Of a stretch of DNA of 64,000 nucleotides, positions 36,920-49,781 are shown one piece after another; position 1 is the first letter of the stretch; every line of letters begins with the position of its first letter. A program made the position numbers and the translations under genes. Source of the DNA: Notospermus geniculatus (taxonomy: Eukaryota > Nemertea > Pilidiophora > Heteronemertea > Lineidae); contig NMRB01000710.1 of NCBI GenBank assembly GCA_002633025.1, forward strand, positions 168,651 through 232,650, given 5' to 3'. The notes below the pieces were generated by a model. The model was given only the letters and a program-made list of their open reading frames with translations, did no database searches and had not been told where the DNA came from.

Positions 36920-37294
36920 GGGTCTGGAATGATTCCAATGGGTCAGTTACTGTTCAGAGCTGTGAAATCATTTTATAATGTGTTTGCCTGTCGCATTTTG
37001 CTTTGGTTTTTGTGAATTGTTGTGTTTTTGTTAAATTCTGTTGACCCGGTTTCTTTTGCACCATACAAACGATTATTCAATGTGTCCAACAGGCACTGGT
37101 TGTGATATAAAAATTATAAATATATTTCTCTATAAGTTAGGGTTTGAAGGTGACAAGAACCCACTGCTTTGGTGATAAATGGGCCTAAGACGAATAAGGT
37201 ATTCATAGGAAAGCTCTCACTGTGTACATGTACTTTCTTTTGATACCATGTGAAGGGGTTCCTTACCTTTTCAGAATCATGCACATTTTTCAGT

Positions 37295-37640
37295 TTTTGA
37301 TGAAATTGAAACTGGCATTCAAAAGAGTTAACTCAAAGATTTTGGGCCGTATTCTAGAAGCCTCCTTAAGTGTAAGGTCGACCTTTAGCTATTGTTTGCC
37401 GGGTAGAACACAATAGATTAAGGTCGACCTTACACTTAAGGAAGCTTCTAGAATACGGCCCTTTGAATTTCAAGTTGAAACTGGCAGTCAAAAGAGTTAA
37501 CTCAACGATTTTGAATTTCAAGTTGAAACTGGCAGTCAAAAGATTTAACTCGAAGATTTTGAATTTCAAGTTGAAACTGGCAGTCAAAAGAGTTAACTCG
37601 AAGATTTTGAATTTCAAGTTGAAAACACAACACAAAGTTG
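37295..37640 (+). repeat. 48-bp tandem repeat (~4 units) split by a MITE
   Basis: Unit TTGAATTTCAAGTTGAAACT + GGCAGTCAAAAGAGTTAACT + CGAAGATT. The first unit (37300-37343) is separated from the rest by the 118-bp element 37344-37461. Frames on both strands here are translations of a multiple-of-three repeat. Confidence 0.85.
37344..37461. mobile_element. 118-bp MITE, family GGGCCGTATTCTAGAA, copy 2
   Basis: GGGCCGTATTCTAGAAGC and its complement at the ends, flanked by TTT on both sides. Same length as the copy at 11317, which has AAA on both sides. The family therefore has a consistent 3-bp target duplication. Confidence 0.88.
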
Positions 37641-38281
37641 TGTGCAAAATGACCACAAACTGATTTGCCGAAAAAATGTCTGTCTTTTACCATTGTCGCC
37701 TTTCGGAATAAGTACCAGCTCGGCCAGTTTTCCCAACGCTCATTGCTTGTTTCCTGACTTATACATGTATATACTGGCCAGTTCTGGAACTTGTTCCGAG
37801 AGGTTTTGTGGGCCAGATTACGAGTCCGAAAGTAGCGAACGTATTTGTCGTGGACTTCCAATAAACTCCCTCGCATTCTCACCCCAGAAAACTCCGCCGT
37901 TGCCTAGCTGCTCTAGAGGAGAGGCCTCCGAGGCGAGATTGCTTTCACCGATGTTCTTTTGATAAAACACCCACAATGCTATCGCTTCTTCCTGTATTTT
38001 GTATTTATACATAGGGCCTACGGTGTGCTGTTATATGCTGATATATACACAAATTGGATATCTTTTATTTTAAGGAGAGCTGCTTGCAATACTACTGATA
38101 GAAAGTTATTAAGCTAACAGATGTTTTCTATGTATGTACAAGTAACAATCATAGAATGAAATAAACCCAACATGTATATATTTGTATACAACTGTCTTTT
38201 CTTGGTCTTTTATTTGGGATGTAGATCTCGGCGAATGCGTATATTTTGTGGTATGACATTCTTGCATATTCTCACATAATA

Positions 38282-38665
38282 GTAAGGTTTCGCAAATCTG
38301 ACAAAATTCGAAAGTACGAAATACAAAATTGGACTTCATTTCCATGACGTAATGTATTTCAGCAGATGGTTGGTACCACAAATATCGCCTGCTGCAAGAG
38401 CATCTTTTAGCGTATGACGTTAGACCGATAGAGTTACATTGTACGGTGTATATAAACTGAAATTTACCTTTCGTTTCCACTTCGTAGATACGAAGTGGAA
38501 ATTTGAAAATTCAAGATGCACCATTAAAACTCTTTCGGTCTTAAGACGCACAGGCAGCAGGGACATTTGTGGTACCAATCATCTCCAGAAATACATTCGG
38601 TCCTGGAGATGAAGTTGAACTTCGTATTTCGTACTTCGTTTTTCGTCAGATTTGCGAAACTTCCC
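38282..38665. mobile_element. Inverted-repeat element, family GGTTTCGCAAATCTGAC, copy 1
   Basis: Left AAGGTTTCGCAAATCTGAC pairs with right GTCAGATTTGCGAAACTT; arms extend ~170 bp and include GTACGAAATAC and CTGCTGCAAGAGC blocks. Relatives: 41461-41943, 49107-49468 and a half copy 42966-43119. Non-coding. Confidence 0.8.
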
Positions 38666-39074
38666 TAATAGTGAGGTTAAGAAAATGAACGATATACAAT
38701 GTACGAAGAGGATACGACAATGACGTCACATGCCTGGAGTGTGACGTCTTTGTCGTATTCTCATCCTTCATCTTCTGATCCTTTCTGTTTACATCACCAC
38801 TTCCGCCATCCTGAGAATCCACAGCACTTCCGCATACTTCCGAAGTTCCGAACTTTGCAGCAGGACTAGGACAATCCTGCAGGGGTGGAGGGTTGTTCGG
38901 GGGGGGGGGGCAGTCTCGAGTTCTCACTGCAAAGACACTCAACGCTGATAAAGTGACAAATCATAGTCGCTTTACCAGCGTGGGAGACACCTCGTGACTG
39001 CCGTTCGGGGTGACATTCACGCTTTCTGCTCAGCTGGGAAGGGGAGAGACTTTGGCAATGACATCATCATCAAT

Positions 39075-39188
39075 ATGGAGGAAGAAAAAGAAGATGAATC
39101 TGGACTTGCGAACGACCAGAGAAGTAAATCTCGTGTCGCAGCCAACTCAATGGACTTGGTAATCACGTATTCATGGATGACAAGTCAG
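39075..39188 (+). CDS. Candidate first coding exon, acidic N-terminus, unknown gene
   Basis: ATG with A at -3 and G at +4 opens 38 codons (MEEEKEDESGLANDQRSKSR...SWMTSQ) ending at CAG|GTAAAA, phase 0. Upstream 38710-38860 has TGACGTCA and several ACTTCCG ETS-like words, as in a TATA-less promoter. A competing donor (TTG|GTAATC) lies inside. No downstream exon identified and no family recognised. Confidence 0.25.
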
Positions 39189-39740
39189 GTAAAAGCACTT
39201 GTTAATATCTTTCTCCATCTTAGCCATTGCTTCGCCCGATAATTACTGAGTTCAATATTGATTATCGGATGATTCCGAGAATGAGTCTTCGATCACGTGC
39301 GTGGTCGATATGGCGATTATACATCAGGCCATTATTGAACAGATTGGAACTATTATCAAGGAATCTGCTTGGGCAGCAGTCTGAAGTACACTGGACCTCG
39401 AGGTTGCGTTTTTGAGAAAGTAGCGAACGTAGGTGAGCGCTTCAAAAGTCTATCTCTAATGTAAGCAAGCACTAGGAAGATCTCTGGGTGAACTGGCTAG
39501 GCCTACTTCTCGAATGATTCTGTCACCATGCACTCAGCCAATCCCTGGAGAATGTGAGGCACTCCAGCCGCGAACATGCTTTTGATTCGTCGCTGATTAA
39601 CAAATGAACGTTCTGATTGGCCGAGTGATAGCGCGCTGGACGCAGAGAGAACCCCTGTAGGCCTACTTCTGTTGCAATCTAGCCAGCAGGTGGCGTATTC
39701 CCTTTAAAATGTTATGGTCATATTTCGCCTTTTAAAATAA

Positions 39741-39849
39741 TCTACCCCAGCAGGGCTTTGGTCCCGCTCCTCTTCATGCACTTGCACAGAATGGGAGTGG
39801 GTGGAGAGGAGCGAGGTAAATAAAAACCTCTGCTGTTGGAGGATGACAT
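39741..39849. mobile_element. Hairpin MITE, family GAGGAGCGAGACCAAAGCCC, copy 3
   Basis: CCAGCAGGGCTTTGGTCCCG with CTCCTCTT pairs with GAGAGGAGCGAGG ... CCTCTGCTGTTGG. Diverged relative of 4732-4850. Confidence 0.7.
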
Positions 39850-39975
39850 TATCCCACGAAGGACACTTGGTTGTAACCCTAAACGTTCTACATGTGGAAT
39901 GTGTGACGCCGAAGAAACCCTTTGCAACTCATTTACCTGTGTCCACTCTCGGGGAATGCAAGGTCAACCTCTCCA

Positions 39976-40202
39976 GCTAGGAATCCACCATTGATTTTCA
40001 AGCTGATTTTGCTTTGCGACTTGCTTTGCAACTGGGCACTCGATCGCCGTAGTGGACTCGCTCGACGTGATTTCCACCAATGGCGAAGATGTGGTCAATT
40101 TCAGTCGGCGACCGGTATCAGTTCCTTGCGATCGTACTCAATCGCAGGTAGGAGGTTGCAAAGCAAGTCGCAACGCAGAAAATCAGCAGTGGATTCCTAG
40201 CT
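39976..40202. mobile_element. ~227-bp inverted-repeat element
   Basis: GCTAGGAATCCACC ... GCGACTTGCTTTGCAAC pairs with GTTGCAAAGCAAGTCGC ... GTGGATTCCTAGC. Arms ~50 bp. 40203-41460 to its right contains no supported gene. Confidence 0.8.
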
Positions 40203-41460
40203 TCATTGACAGCCTGACCTAGTCTTACATGTACTTCCCATGGGAATGGCCCGATCCATCCTTGCACTTGCACCACACTGCTAGAATGTGTAAATATTCA
40301 AATACTGGTGGCCATTCGTTTTAATATCAACACCACATCCCCACAGCCTTACGAGCTGCAGATCGATCACTCTGATGCCTGGATTCACCAGCTACAACTG
40401 CTCCCTGCCATTACCAATACATCTCCCCCTGGTAATTTTCTGTGGCATCGATCCCCTCGGATCTCCATCGCTAGACGCCCGGCAGTTGATGGTGCGGGCT
40501 ATTTTTAGCCTTCGTTGACAGCTTGCCAAATACTCAACAACGCTGATATGTTTTCTTCTGGGAGAATGTCAACTTTGGATCCATGGCGAAGTAGGTTACT
40601 TTAGCAGATGATAGGATGGCTAAATTTCCCTTTCAATTGGCCGGATTGGTTGCACTCTCTAACATCCAATGTCATACGCCTTCTTGCTACCAAAATATTG
40701 GCCCGCAGGTCTCTCCTGACCTTGCTTATAGGCCATCGGTCCATAGGTCCATAGGTTCATGGTGGGGCGAAATAAAGGAACAACTTTGAGATGAATGTTG
40801 ATTCTCGCAGACCCAGTTTATTTCCACTTTTCCTCCACGACCCCCTAAGTTTCATCGATTCCGAGGGGTATTGGCGATTAATCGTCGGAGAGTTTTTGCA
40901 AAGCATCGAAAAGCCAAATGCGAACACCAATCCCATTGTTGAATGTCATAACCTTGGAGTATAATTCCTCCAAACATATACCGAACAAAAGAACAGACGT
41001 TGGCGTTGGGGTTAAATGTCGCCACACTCTATTGAATTCAGAAAGTCCTGACGTATGGTGGTCTATCTCAATGCATTAGAGCTCTGCCGACAGTTTTTTC
41101 AATGTGTGCTGAAATCTATGTCGTGATTCTTTGAAGTATGTCACAGTGGCATATCAGGTAAGCATTTGGAGGACCTTCACGAGGCTATACGAGACTTCTA
41201 CCCATTCCTAACACTTTGAAAATACCGTAAAATTCACAGAGGGGCTTCAATTGCAGGGGTGAACTTGTGTGATGAATGGATTTGTACATGTATTGCGCAG
41301 AATATCAACACAATTGCTCCGCTACGCTCTTAAACAAACACCGAGCGAAAAGGCAAGTTACAAACTCATTTTAAAGCACCACGTCGAAAACCAGCATCAA
41401 AAGGTTGCTCCACAATTCGGCAACACAAACTCCTTCCACCATATGCCTCCTGACAACATG

Positions 41461-41943
41461 GAGGTTTCGCAAACCTGACGAAACATGAAGTACGAAATAC
41501 GAAGTTCAACTTCATTTCTACGACCTGGGTCATCCATATGAATAAAGACTAGCATGACTTCAAATTTGTACAACATTGCTTAGTGCATTTCTATTGCAAA
41601 ATTCAAGTAAAAGCATTTGCTAGTCTTTATTCATATGACCCATTGTATTCTGGAGATGGTTGCTACTACAAATGGCCCTGCTGCCGGTGCGTCTTTTAGC
41701 ATAGTTGTATTTATATGGTGCATCTTGAATTTTAAAATTTCCACTTCGCATCTACGAAGTGGAAACGAAAGATAAATTTCAAAGTTAATACACCGTAATT
41801 CTATCAGACTAACGTCCGCTAAAAGACGCTCTTGCAGCAGGCGATATTTGTGGTAACCATCTCCTGAAATACATTACGTCATAGAAATGAAGTCGAATTC
41901 CGTATTTCGTACTTCGTGTTTCGTCAGATTTGCGAAACTTCAC
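41461..41943. mobile_element. Inverted-repeat element, family GGTTTCGCAAATCTGAC, copy 2
   Basis: GAGGTTTCGCAAACCTGACG and GTCAGATTTGCGAAACTTC ends. About 115 bp longer than expected because another hairpin lies inside (41527-41641). Confidence 0.8.
41527..41641. mobile_element. 115-bp hairpin nested in a larger MITE
   Basis: GGGTCATCCATATGAATAAA and GACTAGCATGA pair with the right arm ending GTCTTTATTCATATGACCC. The other copies of the host family lack it. Confidence 0.78.
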
Positions 41944-42965
41944 TAATACCCGGATAATGAATGATCTACGAGGTAAGGAAAAAGATCTGCTGGACATCTC
42001 TGTAGCAGCTGCACTCCCTTTTCTTCCACAGCTTCCCATCTAACCACGAGATTTTTATTGACTGACGCCAGCGTGACGACTGTCAGCGAGCGGCTACAAG
42101 CAACGGAAGTCACCGTCGCCCCTTCCGGTAAGCATGGTGTTTGTTCCATTAACACAGCGCTTGGGGAGTAATAGGCTGGGTTGCATGACCGGTGAAGGTT
42201 TGGGAGACTCTTATTTGTGGGCGATTTTCACCACTGTGGTCGTCTTGCTACCGACTTGAGCTTCCTGCCAATGAAAAGAATTATCAAGTTTTGACAAGTA
42301 TGAAATCACATGTGAGGGATAAACTATACCGTTCACCAGTAGGAAGAAACGACCACGAATGTGCAAAAATGTAGGCTACATGTAAGTCGTGCACTGAATT
42401 TGCTAAAATGGCATACGCTGGTGAAATTGCGTGTGAGAGCCTTGAAGTCTTTCACTTTAACGGCGACTGGACAACCAGATAGACTAAAGGTTAGTACATC
42501 TTTATTGTTGGTGGCGCCCCTTCATAAAATTTTACAAGGATTTCCAGTCATCTTGTGCAATAAACAGAAATGTCCCACCCTTCGGGAAAAAAATGTAGAT
42601 TAGGACATTCTCGCGAACGCACAAAAGACGACAAGGAAATCTTTATTTCATGAGACTTCAGTTCTAATGCTGATTTCATTCCTTTACGGTTACGAGATGG
42701 ACATCTCGTACTACGAGCTATTTACTTGTCTGGAATGAACAACCCCAGATTATTGTCTGACAAGTTAATCTACCTCTTACAGACGTGCTGTCGATCACAT
42801 CCACAGCCCCAAGACCAATCGAGGTCCATCCGGAGGTTCGAATGGTTACCCTGGTAATCACGTCGCCACTGACGTCATACGCTGACCCTTACAAAAGTAA
42901 ATGAAGAAGCCAAGGGTTAATAGTCCAGGTAATCTTTGAAAAACTACCCCTTTAAACTACCCGCT

Positions 42966-43119
42966 TTCAAGATGCACCATACATGATGTGCTAAAAGACG
43001 CACTGGCAGCAAGGGACATTTGTGGCACCAACCATCTCCTGAGACACATTACGTCATGGAAATGAAGTCCAATTTCGTATTTCCTACTTCACGTTTCGTC
43101 AGCTTAGCGAAACGTCACT
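42966..43119. mobile_element. Half copy of family GGTTTCGCAAATCTGAC
   Basis: Only the right arm (AAAAGACGCACTGGCAGCA to GTTTCGTCAGCTTAGCGAAAC) is present. It directly abuts the 128-bp element at 43127. Confidence 0.7.
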
Positions 43120-43126
43120 AATATTG

Positions 43127-43254
43127 GGGAGTTTTCGCGAAGCCCCCGAAACGCCAACGCGAACGTCTATCCTTTTGTTCGGTGCTCTCTTCGTGGCATC
43201 GAACAATGGGTTTGGCGTTCGCGTTGACGTTTCGGAGGCTTTGCGAAAACTCCC
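43127..43254. mobile_element. 128-bp MITE, family GGGAGTTTTCGC, copy 1
   Basis: GGGAGTTTTCGCGAAGCCCC and ACGCCAACGCGAACG pair with CGTTCGCGTTGACGT and GGCTTTGCGAAAACTCCC. Same length as 46176-46303. 43255-44517 shows no supported gene. Confidence 0.87.
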
Positions 43255-44517
43255 TAATATCGTTGTCAATTCCCGGACCCAATAACAGCTCTCTAGAACC
43301 TATTACAATGCATGCGACGTAGTCTACGAACACCCTGACAATACCAATCGATTAAACACAGCGGGTGTCACACGCAGTTCCTGATCGCATCACAGCAGGA
43401 GCCAGTCAATTGGACGATCATGTTATGACGTCATCGGCTTGTTGGTATTCCTCTTGCAGGAAAACACCATATGGTACGGTGATAAAAATAGAAAATCACT
43501 TTATTCAAGATCCCCAATCAGATCACTAAGAACTCTGACGTCATCAATAATTGATTGATGGCGAAAATTTCAAGCCTTCCTGTTGTCTCAATTGATGTCA
43601 GTTGTCGGCAACATTCGTAATAGGCCGCTCATCGGTAGAGCTATCATTGAAACCACTTCACCGCCTTCGTGAGGAATTATTGGGAACGTCACCATAAAAG
43701 GATACGTCATCGTGATTTCTCCGGTCAACTGACGCGGATTTAAGTGTCCTGACATTATGATACGAGGCAAACTAAATACAAAATATCCTTTTTATTGACA
43801 TCTTAATTGCGATCGTCTGCGACCCGGCCGAAGCAAAATGACGTCATCAAATTAAAGCGATGTTCATCAGAGAAAAAGTTATTATTTGGGCCACTCGCGA
43901 ATTGGTAAAAGTTCAAAGGTCACTTTTCATTTGCAAAATAACATCGGAAGCAATGGCCGTTTCAAAATGACAAGAGTGGATGACGTCAGATGACGGGAGG
44001 CTTCTTCCGCGATGAAGATGTTGGAGAGATGTGATCAACAACCAAAGTTCAACACGGTCGTGTTATTTTCTGTCAGTGTTTCAGCCTAGCGATCACGTGA
44101 CGGCCTGTTGACCAATGGGATTCATGAGTTTCGATTATTTTAGTAAACTGGGCGACTGGCCATGATGGCAACTGAATTGGTGCCAGTTCTTTTATGATAG
44201 GTTACAATAACTTTTGTTCAATCCCTTTTCATTTCTGAAATAAAATATGTTTAAACTAAACTACATCTAGTAAAATTCCTTTGAATAGATTCGGATTCAT
44301 TCATTCGAGATAGTGTTGGACTACAACGCAAAATTCTTCAGATTGCCAATTTTGATGATGATAACTTTAACAAACAATTGAGAGGGGTTACGTCGCTTCC
44401 CTTCATCCATCCATTCACTATGTATGCTCTCAATATTGAGCACTTTTCCGATGTACGTACGTGTATGTTTCAAGTCCCACAGTATGCATGAGGTGATTCT
44501 TTCTCTCTCCCCACCTT

Positions 44518-44850
44518 CATAAGACTGGTGTCCTGTCCAACCTGTACAGGCAGTGGTAACACCCAGGCTGGACTGATACTATATCGGAACAAAAATGGCC
44601 GCCATACTTTCATCACTTGAGAAGTTCAACGTGCTGTTATAGCGTGACTAACCCTTCATCAGGTAAGGTAACATGCTTCAACTCATTCTTTTATGTGTAG
44701 CAATACTCTCCATGCCTAATTCAGTGGTAACTTAGACCATTCAAATAGATAGATTTGAACAGTCTCTCGAGCATGAATTGAATATACGACGTTGCCTAAG
44801 GTCAAAGGTTACGTCAGCCGTCGCGAGATACAAAAACGCATACTGTCGGC
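44518..44850 (-). repeat. Inverted, diverged copy of the 19410-19735 family
   Basis: GACTGGTGTCCTGTCCAACC near 44524 and TCGCGAGATACAAAAACGCA near 44822 are the complement of the unit A/B segment. It shows that this repeat predates the ~10-kb duplication. Confidence 0.8.
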
Positions 44851-46175
44851 CACTCTGTTCTTTCTCATCGTGTAACGTTTTCCTTTTTGGATGAAATTGC
44901 AGCTGGTATTGAAAGGGTTACCGAAGAAATGTATCTGGATATCAATCTTTTTTGCATCTATGACATGCGGTTCCGTCTAACTGCCTCAGGGACCGTTGTG
45001 AAGACCCAGTTATTGTAATTAACAGGACGCCACAGAAGACAGTGTCAACACCGTGTTCGACTGAAATAGATTCGGTTGTTTACCCAAAGAATATGGACAT
45101 CGTGCCCCCGGGATACGCCTAATATTTACTGCTGCTATTTTTGGAAGGGTTATCTGAATATAGTTCAAAGACGTCGATGTTGACGTGACACTGCTGCAAT
45201 CACATTTGACTGTGTGACTATTCCTTTATCAGTCCGGTGTAACAGGTTGGGGGTCCCTCCATCCTCGCACCCAGGGTCTTCACAAACGCTCCTCCTCGCA
45301 CTTCTTCTCCATAAAGGGAGGGTACGATCGTAAATGACCTGAGATTCTCAGGATGGGTTCCCCGAGACATGGTTGGGTAACTATCGTCCAAATACGTACA
45401 GGGTGTTACTTTTGACCAGTACTGTAGATTGGCAGCATCAGCAACAGTAGTAGATATTGTACCAGAGCGTGGCACCCGGCGGATTCTGAAACTGTCATTT
45501 GGAGATATCAAAAATGCAAAAAAATTGCTGTTATCCAAAATACATTTAGCACGCTTTTTGAACATCGGGGTTTTGCGTCCAGACTATTCTTTTTCTTGTT
45601 CTTGTGGAACCACGTATCCGGCAGCAGGGCCTTTGCGTGTATCCTTTTTTCTTCTTTCATCTGACAACTAGCAGAAGATCTCAGGCTGCAACCATGACTA
45701 CATTGCCAGCATCTCTTCGGGGACAAGTTGTGCATTCTTAAGTACATGTACACGTAAGTAGGGACAACCGACGTCTGCAGCATACCTAGATGTAGCCTAC
45801 AGTAGTAGGCCTACTGTTGCTATGCATAACTAACACAAAAACTTACGCCAAAGGAAGTCAAAATACCACCTAAACCAATAAAGAAATACATATTACATGG
45901 GCAGTAGCCAGCCCCAGTGGGTTGACTAACAACGACGAGTGCGTCACCAATCCCCGGATGAGGAATGTAGCCATTTAATATATTAGCACAATAAAAATCC
46001 CTCGATGTTGGCGAACGCATCGCCGATGTCGTACGCCATTCCCTCGGCTCTGTCGGACCTGAAATTTCGGGTGCAAGTAGAGTTTGACCCCCTGTTTATC
46101 AATCTTCTGTGGGTGGAGATCATTAACGAATTGCTGCTTGCATACACATTTTTTTCGCGGTGGGTTCAAAATGTA

Positions 46176-46303
46176 GGGAGTTTTTGCAAAGCCCCCGAAA
46201 CGCCAACGCGAACGTCTATCCTTTTGTTCGATGCTCTCTTCTTGGCATCGAACAATGGGTTTGGCGTTCACGTTGGCGTTTCGGGGGCTTTGCGAAAACT
46301 CCC
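46176..46303. mobile_element. 128-bp MITE, family GGGAGTTTTCGC, copy 2
   Basis: GGGAGTTTTTGCAAAGCCCC to GGCTTTGCGAAAACTCCC, with the central ATCCTTTTGTTCGATGCTCT shared with copy 1. Confidence 0.87.
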
Positions 46304-46798
46304 TTGTATTACAGCGGCTGATCAGTGATTTGCACAGGGGATAGTCTCGGTCATCCAGCCGCTATCTCGAATCTGGCGATCCGATAAGTGTGTAGCAGTA
46401 CTTCGGAACAAAACGGCTGGCTGCGCGAGACTACACAGGGGAGGGAAAGAGCAACCAATCACACTTGCTCATCCAAGTATCTTATCCCTGGACTGCAACT
46501 GTCATGTCGCCCATCAGTTAATTATCTCCCACTTTATTCCCTTACGCCTATCTTCTTTTATCACCCCAGGAGTATTTCCGTGCGAACCTAACCAGCTCGA
46601 GTTACTATAAATAGACATAATGACGTCAATGCACTCCGAGTTGATTGCTTTGCGTTTTCGATTGTGTTGAGTTGTAACGAGGATTCTGTGTGCCAGGGGA
46701 GGTTTGTAAACAACTGGGACAGAAACAATAGGATGTACATCTTTGATTAGTGCCCTTGAATATACAGGTTAGACGGAGATAATGATGCCGTTTTTGGN

Positions 46799-47105
46799 TT
46801 GACCCAGAGTGCTCAAACTTGATATTTACCTCCCTCTTGATGACCTTTACAAGCACGTCAAATTTCGGCCTGATTAAACTTCCAATATGGCCGCCAGGTG
46901 GTGTAACCCGAAAATCATCAAATGTGCTATAACTCAGGAACGACTTGACCCAGAGCGCTCAAATGTGCTATGTGGCTCCCTCTAGATGACCTTTATGTGC
47001 ATGTGAAGTTTTGGCCCGATCGGACATCCAATGTGGCCGCCAGGTGGCATAACCCCAAAATCATTGAAGTCCTGCAAAAATGCAACTTGGGAATGACTTG
47101 ACCCA
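46799..47105 (+). repeat. ~146-bp tandem repeat, 2.1 units
   Basis: TTGACCCAGAGTGCTCAAA (46799), TTGACCCAGAGCGCTCAAA (46945) and TTGACCCAGATTGCTCATA (47098) start successive units, each with GATGACCTTTA and GGCCGCCAGGTGG blocks. The array begins directly after a single n at 46798. Confidence 0.85.
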
Positions 47106-47454
47106 GATTGCTCATAACTGACATGCACCTCTCTCGGTCATTACACTGTTATGTTCAAACGGGTGAGCACATGGTCCATGGACCATTTCATTCACTCCTC
47201 ATTTTCCATTCAAAAGCAAATCTGAAAATAAACGCTCACAAGTGAATATGCAACGCAACGTTTATTCTTCAGGGATACGACGAGTGAAAAATGAGCTTCT
47301 TTTTAACAGCAGCCTCAGGTAAAAGATGGGTTGGCCTATTTCTGGGACAAACATTGCGCCAACGCAAACATTGCAGATATGCGGGGACTGCGCTTTCCAA
47401 TTTCATCATGCTGCTTCGAGTGATGACGGCACAGTGTTCGAGCTGCGAATAGGA

Positions 47455-47625
47455 GCAATCAGCCGCGCTTATTGCCAAAAGATGGCGGCAAAGTTCTAGC
47501 GGCCCAATACAAAAGAACATTCTCCCGATTGGTGCTCAATCAACCATGAACGGGCCCGCTAGGCATTGAATTGGACCGCGGTGACACCTATTGGTCAACT
47601 GACTGACAGCTCCTATTTTGTCACA
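47455..47625 (-). repeat. Dispersed GTTGACCAATAGGTG family, inverted copy
   Basis: TGCCAAAAGATGGCGGCAAA to CACCTATTGGTCAAC is the complement of 218-385. A short ATTTCACCGG tandem (47866-47906) lies further right. 47640-49100 holds no supported gene. Confidence 0.75.
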
Positions 47626-49106
47626 GATATTGAAGGTCGGACTGCACCTTTGAGTAACATGACCTCAACAGGGATATCATCAATTTTACGACGTGGATTC
47701 CACTAAATCACCCATTGATGAGAATATGGCACTCAGTGATTGCTCATGCGTAAAACTAATAACAGCAGACGACAAGCGTGACGTCACAACCAACTGGACA
47801 CCGATTGGACCTGATTATGAAGATTACATGTACATTATGCAAAAGCGTTTTGACTATTTTTAGGATTTCACCGGATTTCACCGGAAATCACCGGATTTCA
47901 CCGGATCCTCTGTCGGTAAAAATACATCATTTAGTTATTCATGGAAAGATATTTCTTCAAAATACGCCCAGCTGTTGTGTAGTGTTTTGAACATCTGCGT
48001 CTGGGCCGCATCGAACCTTAGCAACGGGTGACGTCATGATTGTAAATTGAATTCTAACACGTAAACACGTCAATCACTTCGACATATCATCTATTTTCTG
48101 AATTCATAAAGCGGATCGGGCAATAACAACATCAGTGATCAAGGGTGATTGTTTTCATTTTGCAGGCGCAGAATGGCGGGGTATGAGGCTGATATTCCGC
48201 AAGGCAGGGGAGGCATCTCGTAACGGCTTAATCAACGGTGGCTGGATGCGGTATTGAAGCTGATCGTGAGAAAAATGGCCATAATTTTAACTCATTAAGT
48301 ACATTTACCAGTGCAATTTTTATGCATCAGTACCCTGTGTGTTCCAATCAGGAGGATGGCGTCTACAGCAACAACAAGAATCAATTAAAGGGAAAATGTT
48401 TTACCAACATTGAACATTTGAAACAAAACATTTTGATTCATGGGACATAGGCTACAAGCAAATAGTGCTTATATGTGCTGCGTACATTTACATGTATGCT
48501 CTTAAAATAGCCCAACTGCTGCCAATCTGAAGAGGTCGCCACCATCGTTCCTCGGCTAAGACCTCTGAAAAGGGCTGGAAACCAGCAAATTATTTGATAA
48601 AGTAATCATACCAAAAATTAGAATTTGTTCGGCGTATTTGTTAAAATACTACTATTTTAACATTCCGTTGGGTATTCAATGTTTTATTAAGGAACAAAGC
48701 ACGAACTCTTTCGAATCCCGACGCAATTGCTTGTGCAATGGTCAGAAATTCATCCGCCTTGACAATGCATTTCACTCTGCAAAAGTACATGTAGTACCGG
48801 TCTAGCCCTTTGCAGAGTTTAATGTGGCAATGAACTCTGGGTACGAGATTGAACTGCTGCCTGGTCAGGCCATCCTGCAGGATATCAGTACATGTACGTC
48901 ATCGCACACGAAGCTTTGACGTAGCTTCTGATATCCTCAGGATGAGTCAAGGAGGCTGAATGAATCCTATCAGGGACAGAAAGTTTTGAGGATCCGATCG
49001 ATCAGGTGAAGAATATGACATTCTCTCGGCATGCTTTGCCTAAAAACACAGTGAGGAGCGTTGACATATATCTGATAATCGAGGCGTGTCAGCGTGCGGC
49101 CTAATA

Positions 49107-49468
49107 GTGAAGTTTCGCAAATCTGACGAACCACGAAGTAGGAATTACGAAATTCGAAATTGTAGGCCTAATGTATTTTAGGAGGCGGTTGGTACCACAA
49201 ATATCGGCTGCTGCAAGAGCGTCTTTTAGCGTAGTATGACGTTTGACTGATAGATCGAGTTACGGTGTATATTGAACTTTGAAATTCATCTTTCGTTTCC
49301 ACACTTCGTAGATTTAAATTCACGATGCACCATAACTCTCTCGGACTTGCATGATATGCTAAAAAACGCACTGGCGGTAGGAACATTTGTGGTGGCGCCC
49401 ATCTCCTGGAAATGAAGTTGAATTTCGTATTTCGTGTTCGTGTTTCGTCAGATTTGCGAAACCTCACT
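49107..49468. mobile_element. Inverted-repeat element, family GGTTTCGCAAATCTGAC, copy 3
   Basis: GTGAAGTTTCGCAAATCTGA and GTCAGATTTGCGAAACCTCA ends. The long frames crossing 49168-49933 combine this element with the next one. Confidence 0.78.
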
Positions 49469-49781
49469 AATGTGGCGAAGCAGATGTACGGTACATGTAG
49501 ATCTACACAAAGTCTAAATTGGTGCCAGACGATGTACAGAAAGAAGCACGAAAGATCGGGAGTATGGTGCATTATTGGGAATCAACATTTTCATTTGTTC
49601 GGCCTTACAAATATAAATAACATCATGAAATATACTGCAATTTCATCAGATCGCGCCAAGTTACATGTAGTTTTAATGGTTGTGATACAGTTATTTTTGC
49701 TCACGATAAGGCTTGGAATCTCAAGCAGTTCGCCATCACTCACAAGGCGATGGGGGAAAGTGCTATATTTAGTTGCTGTTA

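Noticed and set aside
42390-42489. Plus-strand frame NLLKWHTLVKLRVRALKSFT ending at AAG|GTTAGT
   Set aside because: Good donor but no acceptor or partner exon found.
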